This document shows positions 14,012-27,709 of a DNA stretch of 64,000 nucleotides, piece by piece (positions within the stretch are counted from its first letter, which is position 1; every line of letters begins with the position of its first letter). The translations under genes and the position numbers were made by a program. A model generated the notes under the pieces. It was not told the origin of the DNA, searched no databases, and was given only the letters and a program-made list of their open reading frames with translations. The DNA is from Leptospira tipperaryensis (GTDB lineage: Bacteria > Spirochaetota > Leptospiria > Leptospirales > Leptospiraceae): the NCBI RefSeq assembly GCF_001729245.1, contig NZ_CP015217.1, forward strand, positions 1,242,001 to 1,306,000, written 5' to 3'.

Positions 14012-14254
14012 TTAGTCCGAGGAAGAAGCGGAGGAAGTTGTGGAACCAGAGGATTCTCCGGAGCCGCTTTTTTTGTAATCGGTTACGTAGAATCCGGTTC
14101 CTTTGAAGATAATTCCGGAACCGTTGGAAATCATTCGATCGACTTCTCCTTTTTTTCCGCAGAGGGGACAATCTTTGATCGGATCGTCCTTCATGGAATG
14201 GAATTCCTCGAACGTTTGTCCGCAGGCTTTACATTTGTAGTCGTATGTCGGCAT
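14012..14254 (-). CDS. FmdB-type zinc ribbon protein
   Basis: The 80-residue protein starts MPTYDYKCKACGQTFEE and has two CxxC pairs (CKAC and CPLC) about 23 residues apart, the layout of the FmdB/CxxC_CXXC_SSSS regulatory family, and ends in a Ser/Gly-rich tail. AGAGAGAA precedes the ATG. It lies 7 bases upstream of lpxI, so it is in the lipid A operon by position; its role there is unknown. Confidence 0.85.
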   Translation of the reverse strand: MPTYDYKCKACGQTFEEFHSMKDDPIKDCPLCGKKGEVDRMISNGSGIIFKGTGFYVTDYKKSGSGESSGSTTSSASSSD

Positions 14255-14296
14255 TTTGATTCTCTCTATTAGAATTTTCTAATCTATGATTGCTCG

Positions 14297-15730
14297 TTAC
14301 GGAACGAACTTGAACTGAAAAACGCTCACGCTCGAATCGCCGTTCTCTCTCGCCATGGGAAGACAAAGTCTCCACCGAATTCCGGAACTCGAGTCGATCG
14401 GTTCCAGGGAATCGATTCCCGAAAGAACTTTTTTTTCCGAAAGCGTAAGCCCGCTGTTAAAACTCGAACCCGTGCTTTGTATATTTAGACGGAATCTCTT
14501 TTTAGAAAAATTATCTCCGGTGATATAACGGTTTCGATTGATGGAAATACTTTCCTTATCGATTGAAATTTCAAAGGCTTTGTTTAGATCCCCGGGGGAA
14601 CCGGCGAACAACGTGAAGACGGGAATACTTTCGTCCCCGCCCAAAAAGGAAACGTAAAATTCCAAATCGCGAAAAGGTTCCTCTACGGAACGACAAATAA
14701 AATCGTATTTGTTTTTAGAAGAATGAAGAACGATTCCCGTATCACCGTCTAACGCGATCTTTTCGGTGGGATGATATTCTCCCTGAAATCCGAAAGGAGG
14801 AGAGGATTCTTTCCAGGTTTCAAAATCCCAGACGGGAGCCCTGTCCATAGCGCGAAAAGATTCCTCCATCGTTTGAGAGATGGTTAGATCGGGAGCCAAG
14901 GTTTTTAAGAATCCGGAGAAGATCCAGCCGACCGCGCCGTTTCTGAGATCCAAAACTTGATTCCAGTTTCCACGTTTTCCGGCGATCGTTTCGGTCCGAG
15001 AATCCCGGTCCAAAATGAAAACGGTTTCTCCACCCTTGAATTGAAACGCGATCGGGTTTTCGGTTCCCGGACCCGTTCTTACGTTTAAATTCTTTCCTTC
15101 GATTTCCGCCTTACTCGCGCTAAACGGAGAATCTTCTCTTCCCGAAAAGTATTCGAGAATTTTGGAAAGTTTGGCTCTTCCATTCTCATCCAATTCTCTC
15201 GCAGAACCCGACGCGAGCGATTTGAGAAGGGCTTGGTTGTATTCGTTGTAAAGCGGAAGAGGGTTGGATGAAATCAGTTTTGTTAAATAGCGGGAAAGAA
15301 TGTCCGAGGTTTCGTATTCTGCGCCGAGAGTTAATTTTTTACAAAGGGCTCTTGTTTTGAGAAAAGAGCCGTCCGGAAGAAAGGAAAAAAATCTGTCTTC
15401 AAACGTATAGATCGTTCTTCCGGAAACTTCCCGTTTGGAAAATTTGAGCCCCGATTTTTCGGAGAATTTCTGTGTGAGTTTTTCTTTTTTTTCGGCGGGA
15501 AGGACCAGCAAGGAAGAATTGAATTCCGCAAGCGCCATCGAAGCAAAGGAATAGTCTTCTAAATCCGGGTCTTTCTTTTTTAAGACCTCTAAGATCACGT
15601 CTTCCCAGTTTCCTTTGGAAAAATTCTTATAAACCGAATCGGTTTTCCGTGTCAGGAATTTCCAAGTAAGAAGACCGACGAGAATGGAAACAAAGACAAG
15701 GCCGAGGAAAACAAAAAAACTCTTTCTCAA
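14297..15730 (-). CDS. Membrane-anchored protein with bacterial SH3 domain
   Basis: The 477-residue protein has an N-terminal membrane anchor or signal (FFVFLGLVFVSILVGLLTW) and a bacterial SH3 domain at roughly residues 208-275, recognised by LNVRTGPGTENPIAFQFKGGE and GAVGWIFSGFL. The C-terminal 190 residues are beta-rich and unassigned. SH3b domains usually bind cell-wall peptides. The start is TTG at 15730 with AGGA five bases upstream. It follows the TolC-family gene by 19 bases. Confidence 0.8.
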   Translation of the reverse strand: MRKSFFVFLGLVFVSILVGLLTWKFLTRKTDSVYKNFSKGNWEDVILEVLKKKDPDLEDYSFASMALAEFNSSLLVLPAEKKEKLTQKFSEKSGLKFSKREVSGRTIYTFEDRFFSFLPDGSFLKTRALCKKLTLGAEYETSDILSRYLTKLISSNPLPLYNEYNQALLKSLASGSARELDENGRAKLSKILEYFSGREDSPFSASKAEIEGKNLNVRTGPGTENPIAFQFKGGETVFILDRDSRTETIAGKRGNWNQVLDLRNGAVGWIFSGFLKTLAPDLTISQTMEESFRAMDRAPVWDFETWKESSPPFGFQGEYHPTEKIALDGDTGIVLHSSKNKYDFICRSVEEPFRDLEFYVSFLGGDESIPVFTLFAGSPGDLNKAFEISIDKESISINRNRYITGDNFSKKRFRLNIQSTGSSFNSGLTLSEKKVLSGIDSLEPIDSSSGIRWRLCLPMARENGDSSVSVFQFKFVP

Positions 15731-15749
15731 GTCCTACCCCGGCTTTTGA

Positions 15750-17327
<1,578 letters not shown>

Positions 17328-17372
17328 TTCGTTTCTCCTTCTGTTTTGGAACCCTTGTAAGATAGACCCTGG

Positions 17373-18248
<876 letters not shown>

Positions 18249-18260
18249 GTGTGTTCTCTC

Positions 18261-19438
<1,178 letters not shown>

Positions 19439-19447
19439 AACCTTCAT

Positions 19448-19460
19448 TGAACTTAGTTCA
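19448..19460. promoter_or_regulatory. 13-bp palindrome TGAACTTAGTTCA before sucC
   Basis: A perfect TGAACT-T-AGTTCA palindrome centred about 20 bases upstream of the sucC ATG. The location between start codon and likely promoter suggests an operator or mRNA hairpin. No regulator can be named. Confidence 0.3.
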
Positions 19461-19654
19461 GTGCTTTTAGTAGGAGGAACAGTTTTCTCTAAATTTATAA
19501 TGTTTTCGGCGGGAACTTTGGTGTCAGTAAAAAATTCAGGAGAAGCCCGGCTTCTTTAGGGCTTTGGGAAAGGTCGGTTTTCCAACTTTCAGGAATTCTT
19601 TTGAAAGGAGAAGAATTGGGACGGAACTCCGTGAGTTTTCCGTAATACTTGAAA

Positions 19655-19846
19655 AGTATGAGTTCCTACTTTTCAGAGGTTGGCCGATAGGACCAAGGCG
19701 AGAAGGGGAAGTAAACTGAAATGGTAGTTCTTCAGAGAATTCTTTGTAAAACCAAGAAACGTAGGAACTCTCACAAAATGATTTCTCACTTGGAAAGATT
19801 CTCCAGATTCTTCTGAAGCGCCTAAAAAGTAGGAACTCTCACTTTT
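19655..19846. repeat. Three solo GTAGGAACTC-type palindromes between ruvA and sucC
   Basis: Within the 411-base gap 19434-19844 are AAAGTATGAGTTCCTACTTT (from about 19656), GTAGGAACTCTCACA (19761-19775) and AAAAGTAGGAACTCTCACTTTT (19825-19846, touching the ruvA stop). Each is an imperfect hairpin around the GTAGGAACTC core seen across the window's intergenic regions. No gene is seen in the gap. Confidence 0.6.
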
Positions 19847-20486
19847 ATAAACCTTTCAGAATCTCACGGATGATTTCACCGGGATCGGTTTCCGGAGAAT
19901 TCTTCAAAACCTTTTCCACTTCTTTGATTGCGGCCTTCTCTTCAAAACCGAGTTGAATGAGCCCCAAAACCGCGATCTCCTTTCTTCGAGAGGCGGCCGC
20001 TTCTTCCGGGGTGGAAGTGGAAGAAGGAAGAGAGAGGGACATTCCCTTGGGGGGAGTTCCGGAGAGAAAGAGTTCCAACTTTTTTAGGTTCTGTTTTACT
20101 TCGAAAAAAATCTTCTCCGATGTTTTGCCTTTCACCTTTGGAATTTTTTCGAGTTCCTTGGCTTCTCCGGATTGTGCGATTCGATAGAGGTCCTCCGCCG
20201 AAAAGAAGGAAAGAATTTTGAGGGCCGTAAGTTCGCCGATTCCCTGGAGGCCTTTCATGACCTTGAAGAATTCTTTGTCTTGTTCCGTTAAGAATCCGAA
20301 AAGCCTCTGTCCTCTTTCGCTCATCGCGTGAAAGATATGAAGATAGATTTCTTTCGAAGAGGGGAGGCTCTTGAGTTCGAGATAGGTCTTGAAGGAAATT
20401 GTGATTTCGTAAGTGACTCCGCCGGTTTCTAAATGAGCGAATCCGACTTCCAATTTTCTAAGATTTCCTTTCAGGCCTGAGATCAT
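19845..20486 (-). CDS. ruvA: Holliday junction branch migration protein RuvA
   Basis: The 213-residue protein has the OB-fold N-terminus ([20 protein letters not shown]), the paired helix-hairpin-helix region ([14 protein letters not shown] and [12 protein letters not shown]) and the C-terminal RuvB-contacting UBA-like domain after a Pro/Ser-rich linker. It binds four-way junctions with RuvB in recombination. ruvB and ruvC are not adjacent. Confidence 0.95.
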   Translation of the reverse strand: MISGLKGNLRKLEVGFAHLETGGVTYEITISFKTYLELKSLPSSKEIYLHIFHAMSERGQRLFGFLTEQDKEFFKVMKGLQGIGELTALKILSFFSAEDLYRIAQSGEAKELEKIPKVKGKTSEKIFFEVKQNLKKLELFLSGTPPKGMSLSLPSSTSTPEEAAASRRKEIAVLGLIQLGFEEKAAIKEVEKVLKNSPETDPGEIIREILKGL

Positions 20487-20968
20487 AATCTTCCCATCCG
20501 TTCATCGGAAGTCTGATCGTAAAGATAAATTTCTCTCGGGAACTGAGCTTCGCCCTTGGGTCAGGGGTTATGGAGATGCTCCAGCTCCTTTTAACAGGGA
20601 TTAAAAAATTTTCGAATTCTTCTACCTTTCGTCATTTTCCAGGCGTAGATGAACCTGAGATTAAAATTCCTATTTTTATAAATTACGGCGCTTATTTCTA
20701 AATCGATTCGATCGGAATATAAAAGAATTCTTATGTTTTTGAGAATAGGTTTGTCTCGCCGGGTTTTACTTGAAAACGGACTTCAAGTCCGTTTTCAAGG
20801 TTTTTTTCGAAACGATTTCCTATGTCGGAACAAGGGATTCGACATTTCGATACAACGGAGGATTTTTTTTTAGAGTTCTTCCACAATTCTTTTCCTCGAG
20901 AAAAACAAAAGTAGGAACTCACACAAATTTACTTCTTCAGAAATGCCTTTCCGGAAGAATTCTTCACA
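20487..20968. repeat. Intergenic stretch with a 31-base near-perfect palindrome
   Basis: At 20769-20799 an inverted repeat centred on CGGACTTCAAGTCCG is flanked by CTTGAAAA on one side and TTTTCAAG on the other, a near-perfect 31-base palindrome. A solo GTAGGAACTCACACAAA lies at 20911. Either may terminate the metallo-beta-lactamase gene's neighbour. No gene is seen in these 482 bases. Confidence 0.6.
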
Positions 20969-22015
20969 TCACAAGTCGATGATCTCTCCCATCGTCCAAA
21001 CTTTCAGAGGAAGTGATTCCTTCTTTTCAGAATGTAATTTTTTGAGATAGAGGGCGGCTTCCGAAGGAAGATCGTCTCCAAGGGAGAAGGTTCCCCAATG
21101 AACCGGAAGGAGCAGAGAAGACTGAAGAATTTTGCTCGCATCCAAGGCTTCTTTGGGTCCGATATGAGCCGGTTCCATAAACCATCTCGGCTTAAACGCC
21201 CCGATGGGAAGGACGGTCGCGGAAAAACCTTGCGGAAATTTCTTTCCAATTTCGGAAAAGTGTTTTGAGAATCCTGTATCGCCGCCAAAGTATATGCGAA
21301 TATTCTCAAATTCGAATGCATAACTTCCCCAGTGATATTGATTCATATCGGTGAGACCCATTCTACTCCAGTGTTTGGCCGGAAGAAAATGAATCTTAGT
21401 TCCTGCGTATTCAAAGACGGACCACCATTCTTGAACTACGGTATTCTCAAAACCTTCGTCCTTTGCAAATTCTCCCATCCCGGAAGGAAGATGGATCGTA
21501 ACTTCGGGAAAGAGTTTCTGAATTCTTTTGATAGAATCTATATCGAGATGATCTCTGTGCGCGTGGCTGACCGCGACGATATCCACACCGGGAAGATTTT
21601 CTGGTTGAATGGGAAGTTCCGTAAGTCGCTTAACAAAAGGGGGAACCCCTGTAAAGATCGGATCCGTAAGAATGTGCATTCTTTTTCCATGAAAATTTGC
21701 CGCGATCCAGACGGTCGCGTGGCCGAGCCAGATGATCCTCACCTTTCCTTCCGGAGCTAAGAAATCCTCTTTCGTTCTTGGTTGAACTTCAGGAATTTTT
21801 TCAACGTCCCCATCCACTGTGGGAGGCTCGTTCGGTCCCAGTAGCTTCCAACGAAGGACTGAGAAAAAACTTTTTCCCAGTTCTTCGTCTTCTTCGATAT
21901 TGTGATACTTTCCGTCATGGAAGTGCGAAGAACGAACTCTTTCGGGGTCTACGGGAAAGCAGGATTGAAAGAGAAGAAGGATCGTTAGGAAGATAAAAAG
22001 AGATTTTATGTGCAT
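20969..22015 (-). CDS. Metallo-beta-lactamase-fold hydrolase, probable lipoprotein (NAPE-PLD-like)
   Basis: I choose the ATG at 22015 because it starts a lipoprotein signal peptide (MHIKSLFIFLTILLLFQSC, Cys19); the open frame goes back to 22063. The zinc motif HAHRDH is at residues 151-156 and is followed by the LPAKHWSRMG, FGGDTGFS and PIGAFKPRWFMEPAHIGP regions typical of the N-acyl-phosphatidylethanolamine phospholipase D-like branch. It likely hydrolyses a phosphoester or lipid in the periplasm; the substrate is not known. It appears to be a single-gene unit. Confidence 0.88.
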   Translation of the reverse strand: MHIKSLFIFLTILLLFQSCFPVDPERVRSSHFHDGKYHNIEEDEELGKSFFSVLRWKLLGPNEPPTVDGDVEKIPEVQPRTKEDFLAPEGKVRIIWLGHATVWIAANFHGKRMHILTDPIFTGVPPFVKRLTELPIQPENLPGVDIVAVSHAHRDHLDIDSIKRIQKLFPEVTIHLPSGMGEFAKDEGFENTVVQEWWSVFEYAGTKIHFLPAKHWSRMGLTDMNQYHWGSYAFEFENIRIYFGGDTGFSKHFSEIGKKFPQGFSATVLPIGAFKPRWFMEPAHIGPKEALDASKILQSSLLLPVHWGTFSLGDDLPSEAALYLKKLHSEKKESLPLKVWTMGEIIDL

Positions 22016-22344
22016 TGGTTTGATGATTCGAACCCCGAGTAATTCCTCAGGTTCCGAAATCACTAGAGTTATAGCGAAGCTTCTTTCGAAAAAGGAAAAA
22101 ACAAAGGCAAAAAGCGCGAAATTTCGAGCGGTAAAACCTTTGATTGTAAAGAGGAGGGAAAAAAATCTTCGGAAGTCATTTTTTTGAGGCTCTTAAATCG
22201 GATCCTGATCCTTGATTCCTGAAAAGAGATCGTTCATTCCTGAAGAGGATCTATTTCTCTTTTTCTATTTTCTTTCCTTTTGCGAGTGATATTCTTTTAG
22301 ATTTGAGAGGGTTAACTTTTCCCTCTTTCAAAAGGAGACTTTTC
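22016..22344. other. Divergent intergenic region
   Basis: These 329 bases separate two divergent lipoprotein genes. I see two near-copies of ATTCCTGAA-AAGAGATC/AGAGGATC at about 22216-22250 but no gene and no clear promoter. An AAAGGAGA ribosome site near the right end belongs to the next gene. Confidence 0.4.
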
Positions 22345-22614
22345 GTGAAACTCATCACACTTTTTCAAATCTCACTGGTAACTTTTGCTCTTGCCTTTCT
22401 CTCTTGTTCCAACCTCGGTTTAGATCAGGACCAAGCTAAAAAAGAAGACGATAAGAAAAAATGCAATAGCGCCTTGGTTGCTTATCTCGGTTGTACTTCT
22501 TCCAATCCGACCATGGGTGCATGCGATTCTTTATATCTTGGCGTTCTTGGTATCTGCGGTAGCGCCGGCGGGTCCGGAGGATCTGGCGGTGGTGGAGGCG
22601 GCGGAGGGTATTGA
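22345..22614 (+). CDS. Small Gly-rich Cys-containing lipoprotein
   Basis: AAAGGAGA at 22331-22338 places the start at GTG 22345 rather than the upstream ATG at 22303, giving 89 residues. The lipoprotein signal is VKLITLFQISLVTFALAFLSC. The mature part is short: a charged Asp/Lys linker, a domain with four cysteines (KCNSAL, LGCTSS, GACDSL, GICGSA) that could form two disulfides, and a C-terminal tail of almost only Gly and Ser. No known family recognised. A strong terminator hairpin follows. Confidence 0.75.
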   Translation: MKLITLFQISLVTFALAFLSCSNLGLDQDQAKKEDDKKKCNSALVAYLGCTSSNPTMGACDSLYLGVLGICGSAGGSGGSGGGGGGGGY

Positions 22615-22643
22615 GTTTCTTTTGAACGAAACTTTATAATTTA

Positions 22644-22680
22644 AGAGCATTGTAATATATAAATATTATAATGCTCTCTT
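22644..22680 (+). terminator. Strong hairpin terminator after the Gly-rich lipoprotein
   Basis: A 15-bp stem pairs AGAGCATTGTAATAT (22644-22658) with ATATTATAATGCTCT (22663-22677), followed by CTT. It lies 30 bases after the stop codon. The remaining bases to 23031 contain a CGGACTTCAGTCCG palindrome (22904-22917) and nothing else recognised. Confidence 0.65.
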
Positions 22681-23031
22681 GGATTAAGAATATTCTTGCT
22701 CTCTAAAATACTTTTTCTCGGTGATCGGCGCGTATTGTAAACCCGGGAAAAAGTTCTTCCCTTTTGGTCGCTTATAGAACACGTTCGAACATTCCCTTCA
22801 GTAAACTTCCGCGATCGTCGGTTTCCTTTCGGATGGAAAGAAACGTTTTGTTCTCATTTTAATTCAAAGAAGAATTCGGATTCCCCCGAAATTCTAATCC
22901 GGACGGACTTCAGTCCGATTTTAACATTTTTTCGGCGGACGATGGTTTGTGGGAACTTTGGAAAAAGACTCCGATTTTCAATTGTAGGATTTTGGCGCTC
23001 TTGGAAAAAGGAAAAACCGGTTTCAGAGAAA

Positions 23032-23961
23032 ATGATAAGCGCTCCTCGAAGAAATCTCCCTGAAAAGAAAAACAGAATCGTCGCCTTTTTGTTAAGCTCA
23101 TTCTTTTTGTCTCTCTACTTTGGAAACGAGCTCGGTCTTTTTCAATCTTCCTGGTTTATCGGAGTTCTTCTCTTTTTTTCGACGATTCTTTCTTATACTC
23201 TCTGGGCTCTCATTCACGAATGTGTTCACGGAAATTTTTCGAACTCAAGAGACGAAAGTCATCTGACCGGAAGAATTCTTTGTATCATTTTCGGAACTCC
23301 TTATCAAGTCGCAAAGACCGCTCATCTCATGCATCATAAATTCAATCGAAAGGAGGGGGATAGAATCGAATTCTTAGAACAAAACGGAACTCCGGTTTTC
23401 ATTCAAAAATTCTTCTATTACTTAAAACTTTTACAGGGAACTTATATTTTAGAAGTCGCTGGCGGCTTTCTTCTTTCCTTGCCGCTTTCGTTTTCAATTC
23501 CATTTGCCGAGAAATATTTCTCCCGCCTTCCGGTGCAAAGAGCTTTTTTTAAACAGATTCAAAAACCGGAAATCATTCGAGAGTTGCGGATCGATTGTCT
23601 TTGGATTTTTTTCCTCTTTGGAATCGCTTTCTTTTTTTCGGGTTCCTTTTTTTGGATCTTAGGGATGATTTTGATTTTTAGAGGTTTTATCGTTTCTGTC
23701 TTGGATCATTCGTATCACTACGGGAAAGAGATCGATGATTCTTATTCTTCTTACAATCTGAGTGTTCCAAAAGTTATCTCCTTTCTCTTTCTAAATTTCA
23801 ACTATCATAGGGTTCATCATTTCTTTCCGGGTTGTCCTTGGAATCGTCTTCCCGATCAGTTTACAAAGTCGAAAGATCGAATGGACCTTTCTCTCTTTCG
23901 ACAGACCCTCAATCAATTTCAAGGTCTCTTGCCTCTTCCTGAGAATTCTAAAACTTTATAA
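23032..23961 (+). CDS. Membrane fatty acid desaturase family protein
   Basis: From ATG 23032 (MISAPRRNLP) the protein has 309 residues. The open frame extends to 22942, but that extra part reads through palindrome-rich intergenic DNA; the start is uncertain. Three histidine boxes of the di-iron desaturase/hydroxylase superfamily are present: HECVH (residues 62-66), HLMHH (98-102) and HRVHH near the C-terminus, with four hydrophobic segments between them. It would introduce double bonds or hydroxyls into acyl chains or carotenoids in the inner membrane. Confidence 0.85.
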   Translation: MISAPRRNLPEKKNRIVAFLLSSFFLSLYFGNELGLFQSSWFIGVLLFFSTILSYTLWALIHECVHGNFSNSRDESHLTGRILCIIFGTPYQVAKTAHLMHHKFNRKEGDRIEFLEQNGTPVFIQKFFYYLKLLQGTYILEVAGGFLLSLPLSFSIPFAEKYFSRLPVQRAFFKQIQKPEIIRELRIDCLWIFFLFGIAFFFSGSFFWILGMILIFRGFIVSVLDHSYHYGKEIDDSYSSYNLSVPKVISFLFLNFNYHRVHHFFPGCPWNRLPDQFTKSKDRMDLSLFRQTLNQFQGLLPLPENSKTL

Positions 23962-24035
23962 GAAAGTCTAAATTTGCGACGGGCTACGCTTCAATTTGAT
24001 TGTCAAAAGGGGCATTTTTTACATTCTGTCGCTTA

Positions 24036-24962
<927 letters not shown>

Positions 24963-24968
24963 ATTTTT

Positions 24969-25317
24969 TTGGAACGTAAAATCTGGACATACGAAGAGGC
25001 GCGTAAAATTCTACCCACAGTAAGGGAGATTACGGAAGAATACTATTCTTATGTATCAGAACTGACGGCCGAGCTTAGGGACAAAATTCTTCCTGAGAAT
25101 GAAATGGAACAAAAGGAAGAATCGGTTCGAAGTTCTATCTTCGAATGGTCTTCCAAAGTTCAAGAATACGGAATCGAAGTCAAAGGACTCTGGCTTATAG
25201 ACTTTGATCACGGAAACGGATATTATTGCTGGCACCTCGGAGAAGAGGACCTTCTGTTCGAACACGGTTACGAAGAAGGTTTTGCCGGAAGAAAATTAAT
25301 CGATAGGGAAAACGAAG

Positions 25318-25334
<17 letters not shown>
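24969..25334 (+). CDS. DUF2203 family protein
   Basis: The 121-residue protein begins with TTG at 24969 (AGGA lies 13 bases upstream inside the pyrB end). It has an N-terminal helical part ([20 protein letters not shown]) and the DUF2203 core [38 protein letters not shown]. Function is not established. It sits between pyrB and dapL and overlaps dapL by 17 bases. Confidence 0.85.
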
Positions 25335-26544
<1,210 letters not shown>

Positions 26545-26575
26545 TCTCTAAATAAAATATTTTTTAACTTTAACG

Positions 26576-26624
26576 ACCAACCCGGTTCCAACGAGTTTAC
26601 GCGTTTGGGAAGGGTTGGTTTTTT
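26576..26624 (+). terminator. Intrinsic terminator of pyrB-DUF2203-dapL
   Basis: ACCAACCC (26576-26583) pairs with GGGTTGGT (26612-26619), followed by TTTTTT. It lies 30 bases after the dapL stop. Confidence 0.8.
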
Positions 26625-26996
26625 AGTTTACCAATGTCTTCCTTTTTTATCTTTTGAATCCTTTTAGATTCTCATTCAGATTTCCTCATTCTCCGGAAGA
26701 ACCGCACGATTCTTTTTTGCTTTTTCCTGATAACTTAAAAGTAGGAACTCATACTTTTAGAATTTATAAAATTTAGATTTATTTATAAAACTATTTCGAT
26801 TATCAATTTTGATATGCGAAGTTTCATGATGAATCTTCTTCGGATTAAAATTCTCACTCAAAAAGAATTATAAAAATATAATAATCTTTCTTTACCATTC
26901 CGAGTCTTGAAAAAATCTGTTTTTCTAATGCGATAAAAATAAGCGAAATTATATTTTTTCGATAAAAAAAATGAGATCACTTAAGGAGTATTCTCA
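26625..26996. repeat. AT-rich gap with one solo GTAGGAACTC palindrome
   Basis: AAAAGTAGGAACTCATACTTTT at about 26737-26758 is an imperfect hairpin of the dispersed family. The rest is AT-rich and probably holds the promoter of the following lipoprotein gene; I cannot pick hexamers with confidence. Confidence 0.5.
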
Positions 26997-27305
26997 ATGA
27001 AAAAAAGTCTTTTTGTCTGTATCGGTATTCTATTGTTAGTTGGTTGTTCCGTCACTACGCGGACTCTTAAGAAAACGGAAACAGAAGCTGTAATTCAAGG
27101 AATTGGAATGACCGAATTCGAAGCAAAAGAAGCGGCTCTCAAGGAAATTCAAGGAATTTTCTCCGAATACAAAGAAACAAAACCGACCGAGTGTAAACAG
27201 GAGTATTACGCTTCCGGTAGGACAATGGGAACCGGCGCGAATCAACAATATTCTGCTTCGGGAAGCACTTACTATAGTTGCATCGTGTTTGCTGCAAAAA
27301 AATAG
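26997..27305 (+). CDS. Small lipoprotein of unknown function
   Basis: The 102-residue protein has a classical lipoprotein signal (MKKSLFVCIGILLLVGC; lipobox LVGC) and a good AAGGAG ribosome site 10 bases before the ATG. The mature part has two cysteines (PTECKQE and YYSCIVF) and many Thr/Glu/Lys. It resembles short periplasmic proteins of the Leptospira surface but no family is recognised. It stands alone. Confidence 0.75.
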   Translation: MKKSLFVCIGILLLVGCSVTTRTLKKTETEAVIQGIGMTEFEAKEAALKEIQGIFSEYKETKPTECKQEYYASGRTMGTGANQQYSASGSTYYSCIVFAAKK

Positions 27306-27709
27306 TCAGAAAGAAATTCATTTCAGTTTAACTTAAATATAGAATGTTGTTCCTGATCTTGAAATAAAAACTTGGGTCGGAGCGAAACCTCCGGTCCGGG
27401 TAATCTTGTTGAATTTTCTGTTTTCCTTTTTCAAAAATTTTCTTCCCAATAACCTAAAAAGTAGGAACTCACACGTTTAGAATTTAACCCTCAAATTCCA
27501 AACGATTCCCTTACAAATGAACACCTATTCAAAAGAGATCGTATCGGATCCTTTGTTCCGACAAAGGATCCACGCAAAAACTTCTTGAAAGCCGTCTCCG
27601 ATTTTAATTGCACGTGAAATTTGGTTAGGTTTTTTCAAATTACCATTTTTCAGGATTCTATTTATTATATAATAAAAATAGAATATTCTAAAATATGAAA
27701 TTACCTAAA
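27306..27709. repeat. Intergenic region with three inverted repeats
   Basis: AAAAAGTAGGAACTCACAC at about 27456 belongs to the dispersed palindrome family. GGATCCTTTGT (27546-27556) pairs perfectly with ACAAAGGATCC (27561-27571) across a four-base loop. At 27654-27683 an AT-rich inverted repeat (ATTCTATTT… …AAATAGAAT) could terminate the beta-helix gene on the minus strand. No gene is seen. Confidence 0.55.

Noticed and set aside
22016..22040. tRNA-like GGGGTTCGAATC on the minus strand near the metallo-beta-lactamase start
   Set aside because: No acceptor or anticodon arm could be placed.
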